Assembly (NCBI GenBank): GCA_944386555.1
Contig: CALXBN010000049.1
Span: forward strand, 1-32,964
DNA from: an uncultured Ruthenibacterium sp.
GTDB lineage: Bacteria; Bacillota; Clostridia; Oscillospirales; Ruminococcaceae
Direction of reading: 5' to 3'
Length of the DNA stretch: 32,964 bases
The notes below the pieces were generated by a model that had not been told where the DNA came from, made no database searches, and saw only the letters and a list, made by a program, of their open reading frames with translations. The stretch's first letter is position 1. Every line of letters starts with the position of its first letter. Of the stretch, positions 21,459-29,764 are shown in pieces. The position numbers and the translations under genes are program-made.

Positions 21459-23654
21459 ATGTTCAAAAGCAGTGTATCGGATGCGGTGCGCCCCATGCAA
21501 AAGGCAGGGACTGCCCTTGTGGGCGGGCCCTGCCTTTCCCTGTGCCTGCCGGCCGGCGGCCTGGGGCTGCTGGCAGGGGCCTGGGCCTTGGCGGCCGGGG
21601 CGGCCCTGGCGGCCGGGTGCAGCCCGTGGGCGCTGGCGCTGGTACCTCTGTGCGCCGGGCTGTACCTGGTGGGGCCGGGGGTGTTCTGGTACGGGGCGCT
21701 GGTGCGGCTGGGGCGTCTGGGCGCGGCGGGCCGCAGGCTGGCCGTACCGGGGATATTGCTGACGGGCACCGGCTTTTTTGCCGCAGTGGCTTGCGTGGCT
21801 TTCCGGTTTCAGAACCTGTGGCTGCTGCGGGTTTTGCCGATCCCATTTGCCGCGGCCGGGGTCTGTGGGCTGGCAGCGGCCCTGGGCCGGGGCGGCCTGC
21901 GGCTGGAAAAGCGCCTGGGCGGTGCGCCCTGGCTGCTGGCAGCGGGCCTGACGGCCCTGTTCGCCCTGGCGTTTCCGGCTCTGGCAGCCCATCCGGCCGC
22001 TGTGGGGCAGACGGTGATCAAGCAGGACTTTCTGTGGAATGTGGGCAACGCCAAGAGCTTTTTTCTGGGCTTCCCGCCCCAGGACATCCGATTTTCCGGC
22101 GTGCGCCTGTCCTATCACTATCTCAACGAACTGCTGGCCGCAGGGCTTTCTGCCGTCAGCGGCGCCGACGCCTATGACATCCTGGCGTTCCTGTGGCCGC
22201 CAATGGTGCTGGCCGGGGCGGTAGCTGTCACCGCTTCCCTGGCCCGGCAGCTGTTTGGCGCCAATGCCCGCCGGCGGACGCTGGCGCTGTGCCTGACGTT
22301 CTGCTCCGGCAGCGCTGCACTGGTGGGTACGCTGGGGCAGGAGAACCTTTTCTACAACAACTTCCTGTACCATGTGCTGTGCAATGTGAACGGCGTTGCC
22401 GGTATGGTGCTGTATACCGGCGCCTGGATGAGCTTTGTGCTGGCGGCGCTGGCCGGGCGCGGACGTGCCTGGGCCATGGCTGCCTTATGCGGCTGCGCCA
22501 CAGTGATGCTGTGCTTTGCCAAAGGGCCGGCGGCGCTGGTTTTAGCCCTTGCGCTGCTGGCGGCGGCGTTGTGGCGCACAGGATGCTCTCTCTGGAATGC
22601 ACTGCGCCGGGGCGGCCGCCCGGGAGGCATGGGGCGCCTGTGGGCCCTGGCTCTGGTGTGCGGGGGCGCGGCTTTTGCCATTTACCGCGTGGTGTTCAGC
22701 GCCGGGGCCAATAATATGGCCTTCAGCCCGGATGCCACATTGATGAAGGGCCCGCTGGCCGGGCTGCTGGACGCCGTGGGCCGGGTGCATCCGGTGCTGT
22801 ATTGGGCGCTGGTGCCGGCAGCGGCGCTGGCATGCCTGTTCTTGGCGGCGCCTGGGCCGGCGGCGATGTATGCCGGGGCGCTGTGGAGGGATGTGCACCG
22901 CCTGGGGCGCCTGTCTGCCGGCCGGCTGCTGCTCCACGCGGGGGTGGCTGGCGGTGTGCTGGCTTTCTTCCTGTTCGACCATTCCGCCATGAGCCAGAGC
23001 TATTTCCTCTTCCTGGCCATGGAGCTGATGGCCCTGCTGGGAGCCGGTGCAGGCCGGCGGCCGGGCGGCCGCGCCGGCTTGCACCGGGGCCGGCGGTGGA
23101 CACGCCGCGCCGCGGCTGCGCTGTGTGCGGCGGGGTTTGCCACGGCGGCACTGGACGGCGCCGCCTTGGCGGGCGAGGGCCTTGTTCGCCTGGGAAGGAA
23201 CACGGGTGTGCTGGCCAAGGCGGAGGACATGGATGTGTACCCTGAGACAGAACAGGCCGGCCGCTGGCTGGCGGAACATATGGCGCCGGATGAAGTGTTT
23301 GCCACCAACCGGTACGATGACCTGCATTCGGCCCAGGGCAATTCAAATTTGTACACGGCTTTTTCCGGCCGCCAGGCTTTTATGGAGGGATATCTGTACA
23401 CTGTTTCCAACATGGGCGTATCCGCCGAAACGGTGGCCCTGCGGTTCAGCCAAAACGCCATTCTCTTTTCGCCCCGCGCCGATGCCCAGCTGGTGCTGGA
23501 TACCGCCCGGGCCTGCGGGGTGGACTATCTGGTGTTCGACACCGACTATGCCTATACCGGCGAAAACGGCCCTCAGTTTGCCCTGCTGGAGCTGGTACTG
23601 GATACCGGGCGCGTACAGATCTACCGTGTGCCCGGGCAAGCCGGTGCGAATTGA
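21459..23654 (+). CDS. Large polytopic membrane protein, GT-C glycosyltransferase-like
   Basis: This 731-residue protein has about a dozen hydrophobic segments in residues 30-575 and a soluble C-terminal domain (about 575-731). The loop after the N-terminal helices contains D190 and continues to GFPPQD (204-209) and LSYHYLNEL (217-225). This resembles the GxPPxxP...LxYHY pattern of GT-C-fold membrane glycosyltransferases that use lipid-phosphate sugars. The C-terminal domain (AGRWLAEHMAPDEVFATN..., VDYLVFDTDYAY) resembles the outer soluble domain of such proteins. AAGGGAGG precedes ATG 21459. GC content and Ala/Gly/Leu bias are very high. Donor and acceptor are unknown. The adjacent acyltransferase suggests a joint role in envelope glycan modification. 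Confidence 0.65.
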   Translation: MFKSSVSDAVRPMQKAGTALVGGPCLSLCLPAGGLGLLAGAWALAAGAALAAGCSPWALALVPLCAGLYLVGPGVFWYGALVRLGRLGAAGRRLAVPGILLTGTGFFAAVACVAFRFQNLWLLRVLPIPFAAAGVCGLAAALGRGGLRLEKRLGGAPWLLAAGLTALFALAFPALAAHPAAVGQTVIKQDFLWNVGNAKSFFLGFPPQDIRFSGVRLSYHYLNELLAAGLSAVSGADAYDILAFLWPPMVLAGAVAVTASLARQLFGANARRRTLALCLTFCSGSAALVGTLGQENLFYNNFLYHVLCNVNGVAGMVLYTGAWMSFVLAALAGRGRAWAMAALCGCATVMLCFAKGPAALVLALALLAAALWRTGCSLWNALRRGGRPGGMGRLWALALVCGGAAFAIYRVVFSAGANNMAFSPDATLMKGPLAGLLDAVGRVHPVLYWALVPAAALACLFLAAPGPAAMYAGALWRDVHRLGRLSAGRLLLHAGVAGGVLAFFLFDHSAMSQSYFLFLAMELMALLGAGAGRRPGGRAGLHRGRRWTRRAAAALCAAGFATAALDGAALAGEGLVRLGRNTGVLAKAEDMDVYPETEQAGRWLAEHMAPDEVFATNRYDDLHSAQGNSNLYTAFSGRQAFMEGYLYTVSNMGVSAETVALRFSQNAILFSPRADAQLVLDTARACGVDYLVFDTDYAYTGENGPQFALLELVLDTGRVQIYRVPGQAGAN

Positions 23655-23679
23655 CAAACCGGGCAAAACAGGGTATGCT
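23651..23679 (+). promoter_or_regulatory. Promoter of the acyltransferase gene, -35 overlapping the previous stop codon
   Basis: Perfect TTGACA (23651-23656) and TATGCT (23674-23679) are 17 nt apart. The TGA inside the -35 box is the stop codon of the GT-C-like gene. Confidence 0.8.
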
Positions 23680-23681
23680 AA

Positions 23682-23693
23682 TTCCGTACGGAA
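23682..23693. promoter_or_regulatory. Perfect 12-bp palindrome at the predicted start site
   Basis: TTCCGTACGGAA lies 2 nt after the -10 box, spanning the expected transcription start (about 23686). A palindrome in this position is a typical repressor site; no regulator gene is nearby. Confidence 0.5.
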
Positions 23694-23700
23694 AACACTG

Positions 23701-23732
23701 CGGGCGCCGTGCCATGGGGCGGCGCCCGTTTT
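23701..23732 (+). terminator. Terminator-like hairpin between promoter and acyltransferase gene
   Basis: CGGGCGCC (23701-23708) pairs with GGCGCCCG (23721-23728), followed by TTTT. It lies downstream of the gene's own promoter, so it either attenuates that transcript or terminates the GT-C-like gene's mRNA. Confidence 0.65.
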
Positions 23733-23770
23733 GCTGAATATGTGATTTCGGCTTGAAATAAGGAGCGGCT

Positions 23771-24886
23771 ATGGATATGCAAGCAAAACGCACACGCTAC
23801 GGCTGGCTGGATGTGATGAAGCTGATCGCCATCTGGCTGATGTATTGCAGCCATTACGACGGCATGGGCCGGTTCGGTATGATCGGCATGTACTCGGTGC
23901 TGGGCATCCTGTTCTTCGCTTCAGGCTTTACGGCATTCACCCGGGAGGGGATGCCTCTGGGCCCGTTCGTGAAGGAAAAGCTGCTGCGGCTGATGGTGCC
24001 TTATTTTGCTTTCGGTGTGGGCACCCTGGCCGTGCGGGTGTTCCTGCTGGAGCTGAGCCTGGGGGACATCATCGCCTGGATGCGGGGGCTTTTGTGGGGA
24101 AGCCGCAACGTGTGCCCGCTGGCGGCCATGTGGTTTTTGCCCTGCCTGCTGTGCATGTCGGTATACTACCATGTGCTGCAGCGGCTGCTGTGCCGGCCGG
24201 CGCTGGTGCTGGCGGCTTCGGCAGCCGTCAGCCTGGCGGTGAAGCTGATCCATGAAGGGCCGGTGCTGCCCTGGGGGCTGGATATGGGCGGCCGGTTCCT
24301 TATTTATTATGCCCTGGGGGACGCTGTCAGCCGCCTGTGGCGCAGGCATGCCGCTGCCGGACGCTCGCTGTCCCGCCCTGCAAAGGCGGCGCTGGCGCTG
24401 GGGGTGACGGCCAGTGTTTATATCCTGTATGTCAACTTTTACTATGGCCTCAACTATTTCCCCAGCCTTTTGGGTGTGGCGCAGCCGCCGTTCATCGTAT
24501 CGGCGCTGATCACCTTTTTATACCAGTGCAGCGCCGCTGTGTGCGCCGCGTGCGCGGGGCTGGTGCTGCAGAAAGTGCCGCTGCTGTGCCGCATGGGCCG
24601 CAGCACACTGGTGCTGTGCGGCACCGAGCAGCTGGTGAAAGTAATTCTGCCCATGCTGGCCGCTGCGCTGGGCCTTGCCATGCCGGACTCCGGCAGCCAG
24701 GTGGGCGGCGCGGTGATGGCCCTGCAGGCGGGTGTGATGATTGCCGCGGCCTTTGCGGCCTTTGCGATGCCCATTGAAAAGTACTTCCCCTGGGTGCTGG
24801 GGCGCTTTGGCAAGGCGCCGGCCCTGAAACCTGCCCCGGTGCTGCCGCCGGAGCAGGGGGCGAGCGAAGCGGGCCCGGATGCTTGA
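23771..24886 (+). CDS. Acyltransferase 3 family membrane protein
   Basis: This 371-residue protein has about ten transmembrane segments and the family's N-terminal signature: RYGWLDVMKLIAIWLMYCSHYD, with the conserved His at residue 28. The FASGF segment in the second helix and the late GTEQL block also fit. Such proteins move acyl groups (often O-acetyl) across the membrane onto surface glycans or lipids. AAGGAG precedes ATG 23771. The C-terminal 35 residues are Pro/Ala-rich and probably disordered. Adjacent to the GT-C-like gene, a role in decorating an exported glycan is plausible but not demonstrated. Confidence 0.8.
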   Translation: MDMQAKRTRYGWLDVMKLIAIWLMYCSHYDGMGRFGMIGMYSVLGILFFASGFTAFTREGMPLGPFVKEKLLRLMVPYFAFGVGTLAVRVFLLELSLGDIIAWMRGLLWGSRNVCPLAAMWFLPCLLCMSVYYHVLQRLLCRPALVLAASAAVSLAVKLIHEGPVLPWGLDMGGRFLIYYALGDAVSRLWRRHAAAGRSLSRPAKAALALGVTASVYILYVNFYYGLNYFPSLLGVAQPPFIVSALITFLYQCSAAVCAACAGLVLQKVPLLCRMGRSTLVLCGTEQLVKVILPMLAAALGLAMPDSGSQVGGAVMALQAGVMIAAAFAAFAMPIEKYFPWVLGRFGKAPALKPAPVLPPEQGASEAGPDA

Positions 24887-24911
24887 CAAGCGGTGCAAAA
24901 CCGTGTATCTT
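24883..24911 (+). promoter_or_regulatory. Promoter of the T-box leader/valS
   Basis: TTGACA (24883-24888), 17 nt, TATCTT (24906-24911). As with the preceding gene, the TGA stop codon of the upstream gene lies inside the -35 box. Confidence 0.8.
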
Positions 24912-24917
24912 AATGCT

Positions 24918-25187
24918 ATCAGACAAAATGCCGTGAACAGGAGGGCGCGCCGCAGCAGCCCCGCCACAAGCGAGCCGGAAGGGTGGAAGCCGGCGGCGGG
25001 GCGCGGTGTGCCGTCGCCTGGGAGCAGGGACGGAGAACACCCGGTGCAAAAGGCGCCGGCCAGTATCCGGCCACGTGAGCCCGCGTTAAGGGCGCAGAGG
25101 GGCCGCCGGCACATGCGGGCGGCAATGTGGGTGGTACCGCGGTCTCGGCCGTCCCATGCAGAGGTTTCTGCAGGGGACGGCCTTTTT
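24918..25187 (+). promoter_or_regulatory. T-box riboswitch leader, valine-tRNA type
   Basis: The T-box core AATGTGGGTGGTACCGCGG (25124-25142) is unmistakable; its TGGT can pair with the ACCA end of uncharged tRNA. Upstream, stem I shows the distal AGCGA (24969-24973) and GGGTGGAAG (24981-24989) elements in a stem with GCCCCGCC/GGCGGGGC arms. The leader ends in a long terminator that competes with the T-box antiterminator. Specificity is inferred from valS downstream. GTG (near 25006-25010) and GTC (25013-25015) in the 3' side of stem I are both valine codons, but I could not fix which is the specifier. Confidence 0.93.
25147..25187 (+). terminator. T-box-controlled terminator
   Basis: GGCCGTCCC (25147-25155) pairs with GGGACGGCC (25174-25182). 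An inner TGCAGA/TCTGCA stem extends it, and five T follow. Uncharged tRNA-Val should favour the alternative antiterminator containing the T-box. Confidence 0.93.
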
Positions 25188-25227
25188 ACTTGGCCGCCCG
25201 TGCAGGCAAGGAAAAGGAGTGTCAGCA

Positions 25228-27921
25228 ATGCAAGAACTGGAGAAAGTGTATGACCCTGCCCGCGTGGAGGACCGGCTGTACCGGAAATGGCTGGACAGCG
25301 ACGCGTTCCACACGGAAAGGGACCCGGAGAAAAAGCCCTATACCATCGTGATGCCGCCGCCCAATATCACAGGGCAGCTGCACATGGGCCATGCCATGGA
25401 TGAAACCTGGCAGGATATCCTCATCCGCTACAAACGCATGCAGGGCTATGCCGCCCTGTGGGTGCCCGGCACGGATCACGCATCCATCGCTACCGAGGCG
25501 AAAATTGTGGCCCGGATGAAGGAAGAGGGACTGAGCAAGCAGGATCTGGGACGGGAAAAGTTTTTGGAACGCGCCTGGGACTGGAAAAAGCAGTATGGCG
25601 GCCGCATTGTGGAACAGCTGAAAAAGCTGGGCTGCAGCTGCGATTGGAAGCGTGAGCGCTTTACCATGGACGAGGGTTGCAGTAAAGCGGTTCTGAAGGT
25701 ATTCAAGAAGCTGTATGATGAGGACCTGATCTACCGCGGCCAGCGCATGATCAACTGGTGCCCCCACTGCAGGACATCCATCAGCGATGCAGAGGTGGAG
25801 TACAAACCCCAGGAAGGCCATTTCTGGCACCTGCTGTACACCGTGCAGGAGACCGGCGAGCAGCTGGAGCTGGCGACCACCCGCCCAGAGACCATGCTGG
25901 GCGACACCGCCGTGGCCATCAATCCCGACGATCCCCGCTATGCCCATCTCCACGGCTGCCATGTGATTTTGCCGCTGCTGGACAAGGTGATCCCCATTGT
26001 GTGCGACGAGCACGCCGATATGGAAAAAGGGACCGGTGTGGTGAAGATCACCCCTGCCCACGACCCCAACGACTACGAAGTGGGCCAGCGGCACGGCCTG
26101 CCCATGGTGCGGGTGTTCACCTATGACGGCCGCATGACCGGCCCCGAAGACCGCGCCCAGGCCGAAGCGGACCGGGCCGCCGGCCGCGCCGCCGAAGGAG
26201 AATCCGAGGTGCTGGACTGCGGCAAGTATGCCGGCATGACCACTGCCCAGGCGCGCAAAGCCATTGTGGAGGACCTGCAGGCCGGCGGCTATCTGAAAGA
26301 AGTGGAACCGCTGACCCATGAGGTAGGCACCTGCTACCGCTGCGGTACTACCGTGGAACCCATGGTCTCCAAGCAGTGGTTCGTGCGCATGAAGCCCCTG
26401 GCCGGCCCGGCCATCGAGGCCGTGCGGGACGGGCGCATCCGGTTCGTGCCCGAGCGTTTCGACAAAAACTATTACTTCTGGATGGAGAACACCCGTGACT
26501 GGTGCATCAGCCGCCAGCTGTGGTGGGGCCACCGTATCCCTGCGTACTACTGCGACGCATGCGGCAAGGTGACTGTCTCCGCCGAGCACATCGACACCTG
26601 CCCCCACTGCGGCGCGCCGGTGCGCCAGGACGAGGACACATTGGATACCTGGTTTTCCAGCGCCCTGTGGCCCTTCAGCACGCTGGGCTGGCCCGACGAC
26701 ACGGAGGACCTGCGCTACTTCTACCCCACCGATACGCTGGTGACCGGCTACGATATCATCACCTTCTGGGTGTCCCGTATGATCTTCTCCGGCCTCACTT
26801 ATACAGGCAAAGCGCCCTTCCGCACCGTGCTGATCCACGGCCTGGTGCGGGATGCCCAGGGGCGCAAAATGTCGAAATCCCTGGGAAACGGCATTGACCC
26901 GCTGGAGATCATCGGCCAGTACGGCGCCGATGCGCTGCGGCTGACGCTGGTGATCGGCTCCACCCCAGGCAACGATATGCGCTTTTCCGATGAAAAGGTG
27001 AAGGCCAGCCGAAATTTTGCCAACAAGCTGTGGAATGCCGCGCGTTTTGTGCTGATGAACCTGCCCGAGGGCTTTGCCCCCGGCGTTCCCGCCAGCCTTT
27101 CCATGGCGGACAAGTGGGTGATCAGCCGCTTCAACGCCCTGGTGCGGGATGTGACGGCCAATCTGGACAAATACGAGCTGGGCCTGGCCGCCCAGAAGGT
27201 ACAGGATTTCATCTGGGAAGTGTATTGCGACTGGTATATCGAAATCGCCAAGGTGCGGCTGAACAGTGACGATGCCGCCCAGGCCGACAGCGCCCGCAAG
27301 GTGCTGGTGAACGTGCTGGCCGGCGCGCTGAAGCTGCTGCACCCGTTTATGCCGTTCATCACGGAGGAGATCTACTGCGCCCTGCCCGGCGCCGCCGGCA
27401 GCATCATCGCCCAGCCCTGGCCTGTATACAGTGAAGCCGACAGCTACCCCGCCGAGGAGGCCGCCTTCGAGCAGGTGATGGATCTGATCAAAGCTGTGCG
27501 GGCCGTCCGCAACGACATGGGCGTGCACCCGGCCAAGCGAACCCGGCTGATCATTGAGACGGCCGACGCCGCCCCCTTCCGGGCGGGCGAGAGCTATCTG
27601 GCCAAATTTGCCTTTGCCCAGGAGCTGCAGTTCACCGCCCGTTATGAGGGAGACACCGCCGGCATGGTGCAGGTGGTCACCCACACGGCCCGGGCCTTCA
27701 TCCCCATGATGGAGCTGATCGACCGTGAGAAGGAGCTGGCCCGTCTGGCCAGAGAGAAGGCCGGCTGCGAGAAGGAAATCGCCTCCGCTGCGGCCAAGCT
27801 GGCCAATGAGGGCTTTGTGAACAAGGCACCTGCAGCTGTGGTCCAGAAGATCCGCGACACCCATGCCGCCGCGCAGGCAAAGCTGGATAAAATTGAAGCA
27901 TCTATCCGCGCGCTGGGCTGA
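25228..27921 (+). CDS. valS: Valyl-tRNA synthetase
   Basis: This 897-residue class I aminoacyl-tRNA synthetase charges tRNA-Val with valine and edits threonine. PPPNITGQLHMGH holds the HIGH-type motif (HMGH, 52-55). The editing domain follows, with GTGVVKITPAHDPNDYEVG. WFSSALWPFSTLGWP is in the catalytic core and KMSKS is at 547-551. The C-terminal coiled-coil arm (EKELARLAREKAGCEKEI...) is present. Zinc-binding CPHC/CDAC-type cysteines are visible. The frame is open to 25156 inside the terminator, but AAAGGAG before ATG 25228 sets the start. Expression should rise when valine is short, through the T-box. Confidence 0.97.
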   Translation: MQELEKVYDPARVEDRLYRKWLDSDAFHTERDPEKKPYTIVMPPPNITGQLHMGHAMDETWQDILIRYKRMQGYAALWVPGTDHASIATEAKIVARMKEEGLSKQDLGREKFLERAWDWKKQYGGRIVEQLKKLGCSCDWKRERFTMDEGCSKAVLKVFKKLYDEDLIYRGQRMINWCPHCRTSISDAEVEYKPQEGHFWHLLYTVQETGEQLELATTRPETMLGDTAVAINPDDPRYAHLHGCHVILPLLDKVIPIVCDEHADMEKGTGVVKITPAHDPNDYEVGQRHGLPMVRVFTYDGRMTGPEDRAQAEADRAAGRAAEGESEVLDCGKYAGMTTAQARKAIVEDLQAGGYLKEVEPLTHEVGTCYRCGTTVEPMVSKQWFVRMKPLAGPAIEAVRDGRIRFVPERFDKNYYFWMENTRDWCISRQLWWGHRIPAYYCDACGKVTVSAEHIDTCPHCGAPVRQDEDTLDTWFSSALWPFSTLGWPDDTEDLRYFYPTDTLVTGYDIITFWVSRMIFSGLTYTGKAPFRTVLIHGLVRDAQGRKMSKSLGNGIDPLEIIGQYGADALRLTLVIGSTPGNDMRFSDEKVKASRNFANKLWNAARFVLMNLPEGFAPGVPASLSMADKWVISRFNALVRDVTANLDKYELGLAAQKVQDFIWEVYCDWYIEIAKVRLNSDDAAQADSARKVLVNVLAGALKLLHPFMPFITEEIYCALPGAAGSIIAQPWPVYSEADSYPAEEAAFEQVMDLIKAVRAVRNDMGVHPAKRTRLIIETADAAPFRAGESYLAKFAFAQELQFTARYEGDTAGMVQVVTHTARAFIPMMELIDREKELARLAREKAGCEKEIASAAAKLANEGFVNKAPAAVVQKIRDTHAAAQAKLDKIEASIRALG

Positions 27922-27937
27922 GCGCCCGCCGCAGCAG

Positions 27938-27975
27938 GTGTGGGGGGCGGAACCGCCGCCCCCTACACTTGTTTT
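27938..27975 (+). terminator. Intrinsic terminator after valS
   Basis: A 13-bp stem (GTGTGGGGGGCGG with CCGCCCCCTACAC, one G-T pair, 5-nt loop) is followed by TTGTTTT. The ribosome site of the next gene begins only a few bases later. Confidence 0.85.
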
Positions 27976-27992
27976 GGGAAAGGAGATGTGCA

Positions 27993-29201
27993 ATGCGTCA
28001 CCGTGAATCAAACAGCGGTTCTGATACGATGCCTTTGCGGAAGGAGAAGCGCCGCCTGCGCCGCATCCCGGGGATCCTGGCCGGAATGGCCCTGGGCGGC
28101 GCGCTGGGCTATTTCGGCGCGCGGTATGTGGACGAGGCCGGCCTGGGCCCGGCCGGGCTGCTGGCGATGCTGGCCGGCGTCCTGGTGGGCTGGCTGGCGA
28201 CAGTGCCCATCCACGAAGCCGGCCACTGGGCCCTGGGCGCCCTGGGCGGATACAGGCTGGTCAGTTATGCGGTGGGGCCGCTGATCTTTTCCCGCACAAA
28301 CGGCCGCGTCCGCCTGCAGGTGCAGCCGCTGGGGCGCGGCGTGGGGGGCATGTGCATGATGCTGCCGCCCCGCAGCACGGGAGCCTGCGCCCGCCAGTTG
28401 TATTACGCCGGAGGCATTTTGGCAAATCTGCTGGCCGGCGCGCTGGGCCTGGCCCTAGCGGCGGCCCTGCCCGGGGCCGCCGGGCCCTTCTTCGCGGCCG
28501 CGGGCACGATGAACCTGCTGATGGCGGCCATCAACTTCACGCCCCTGCGCATCCTGGACGCCAGCAGCGACGGCCGCCTGCTGTGGGGCCTGTGGACCGG
28601 TGCGCTCTTTGCCCGGCGCCAGGTGCTGCTGGAAGATGCCAGCGCCCGCCTGGCCGCGGGGGAGACCTTCGCCGCCGTGCTGGCGAGCACCGCCCTGCCG
28701 CCCCTGCCCGACGGCCGGCAGGATGCCTGCGACTGGCAGATGGACCTGTTCCGCTATTTCGCCGCCCTGGAGGCCGGCGACAACACCGCCGCCCGCGCCG
28801 TGCTGGAGGGCATTCTGTCGTATGCCGACCAAATGCTGCCCATCAAGGCGGTGCCCATCCGCTACGAAGCCTGCTACCAGGCCCTGCTGATAGGCGACCG
28901 GCCCGGCGCCCTGGCCCAATACAATCGGGTGAAGAATGTGCTGGACAGGGATGCCGACGCCAACGGCCTGCGGGTGCGGGCCGCCTGGGCGCTGTACTAC
29001 AAGGAAGATGCCGCTGCGGCCTGTGCATTGGCCGGCAGGGGCCTGGCGGCGGCGGAGAGATTCCCGCTGAAAAGCCAGGGGGTATTGGAGCGCCGCCTGC
29101 TGGAGGAATTGCAGGCCCGTGCCCGGGCCGGTGACACCCGGCCGCCCGTACCGGCACAAGCGGGGACACCGGAAGGAGGATCTGCAGATGCAGAGCTGTG
29201 A
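27993..29201 (+). CDS. M50-type membrane metallopeptidase with C-terminal helical-repeat region
   Basis: This 402-residue membrane protein carries the zinc motif H74-E-A-G-H78 inside a hydrophobic helix. A second motif follows (NFTPLRILDASSDG, 181-194) that matches the N-x-x-P...LDG third-ligand motif of site-2 (M50) proteases, with D189 the likely ligand. YYAGGILANLLAG is also typical. Residues about 240-375 are soluble and look like TPR-type helical repeats (ALEAGDNTAARAVLEGIL, ALLIGDRPGALAQYNRV). AAAGGAGA before ATG 27993 sets the start. The gene overlaps the next by 14 nt. The substrate is unknown; in Firmicutes such proteases cleave anti-sigma factors, signal peptides or sporulation proteins. 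No separate promoter is seen after the valS terminator. Confidence 0.82.
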   Translation: MRHRESNSGSDTMPLRKEKRRLRRIPGILAGMALGGALGYFGARYVDEAGLGPAGLLAMLAGVLVGWLATVPIHEAGHWALGALGGYRLVSYAVGPLIFSRTNGRVRLQVQPLGRGVGGMCMMLPPRSTGACARQLYYAGGILANLLAGALGLALAAALPGAAGPFFAAAGTMNLLMAAINFTPLRILDASSDGRLLWGLWTGALFARRQVLLEDASARLAAGETFAAVLASTALPPLPDGRQDACDWQMDLFRYFAALEAGDNTAARAVLEGILSYADQMLPIKAVPIRYEACYQALLIGDRPGALAQYNRVKNVLDRDADANGLRVRAAWALYYKEDAAAACALAGRGLAAAERFPLKSQGVLERRLLEELQARARAGDTRPPVPAQAGTPEGGSADAEL

Positions 29202-29706
29202 GTTTGTGATCCGCCCATTGACGGGAAATGATGCCGGGGCCGTGCTGGCGTTTTCCCGGCAGATCGGCGGTGAGACGGACCATCTGACCTTCGGGCCGGA
29301 GGGGCTGCCCCTCGGGGAGGAACAGGAGCGGGGTTTTCTGGAAAAAGCCGCCGACACGCCTGATCGGCTGATGCTGGGCGCGTGGGACGGCGAACGGCTG
29401 GTGGGTACCGCCGAGATCGCCCGGCTGTCGAACAAGGCGCGCCTGGCCCACCGGGCGCAGTTTGCCGTCAGTGTAGCCCGCAGCCACTGGAACCGCGGCA
29501 TCGCTTCGGCCCTGGCCTGCCGATGCCTGCAGCGGGCAAGGGAAATGGGCTGTACCGTAGTGGAACTGGAGGTTCTGGAAAACAACGCCCCGGCCATCCA
29601 TCTCTATCAGAAGCTGGGGTTTTCCACCGTGGGCCGGCATCCCTGCTTTTTTCGCTACGCCGACGGCCGCTGTGCCCCTGCGCTGTTGATGCACTGCTAT
29701 TTGTAA
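29188..29706 (+). CDS. GNAT family N-acetyltransferase
   Basis: This 172-residue protein has the acetyl-CoA fold signatures: the beta4-alpha3 block QFAVSVARSHWNRGIASALACRCLQ (R/Q-xx-G-x-A loop) and the later ENNAPAIHLYQKLGF. It resembles GNAT proteins that acetylate amino groups of small molecules or proteins; the substrate is not predictable. GGAAGGAGG precedes ATG 29188, which lies inside the 3' end of the M50 gene, implying translational coupling. An inverted repeat without a T run (GGCGGCC/GGCCGCC) follows the stop. Confidence 0.87.
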   Translation: MQSCEFVIRPLTGNDAGAVLAFSRQIGGETDHLTFGPEGLPLGEEQERGFLEKAADTPDRLMLGAWDGERLVGTAEIARLSNKARLAHRAQFAVSVARSHWNRGIASALACRCLQRAREMGCTVVELEVLENNAPAIHLYQKLGFSTVGRHPCFFRYADGRCAPALLMHCYL

Positions 29707-29764
29707 AACAACCCGGCGGCCGCCCCGGCCGCCGCCTCATCTTATGAAGAAAGCGGGGTTTCCC

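Noticed and set aside
20259..22373. 704-codon minus-strand frame opposite pfkA
   Set aside because: It covers the pfkA promoter and two real genes in antisense, with no domain.
25222..28011. 929-codon minus-strand frame opposite valS
   Set aside because: It spans valS and its terminator exactly in antisense; the plus strand has clear HIGH and KMSKS motifs.
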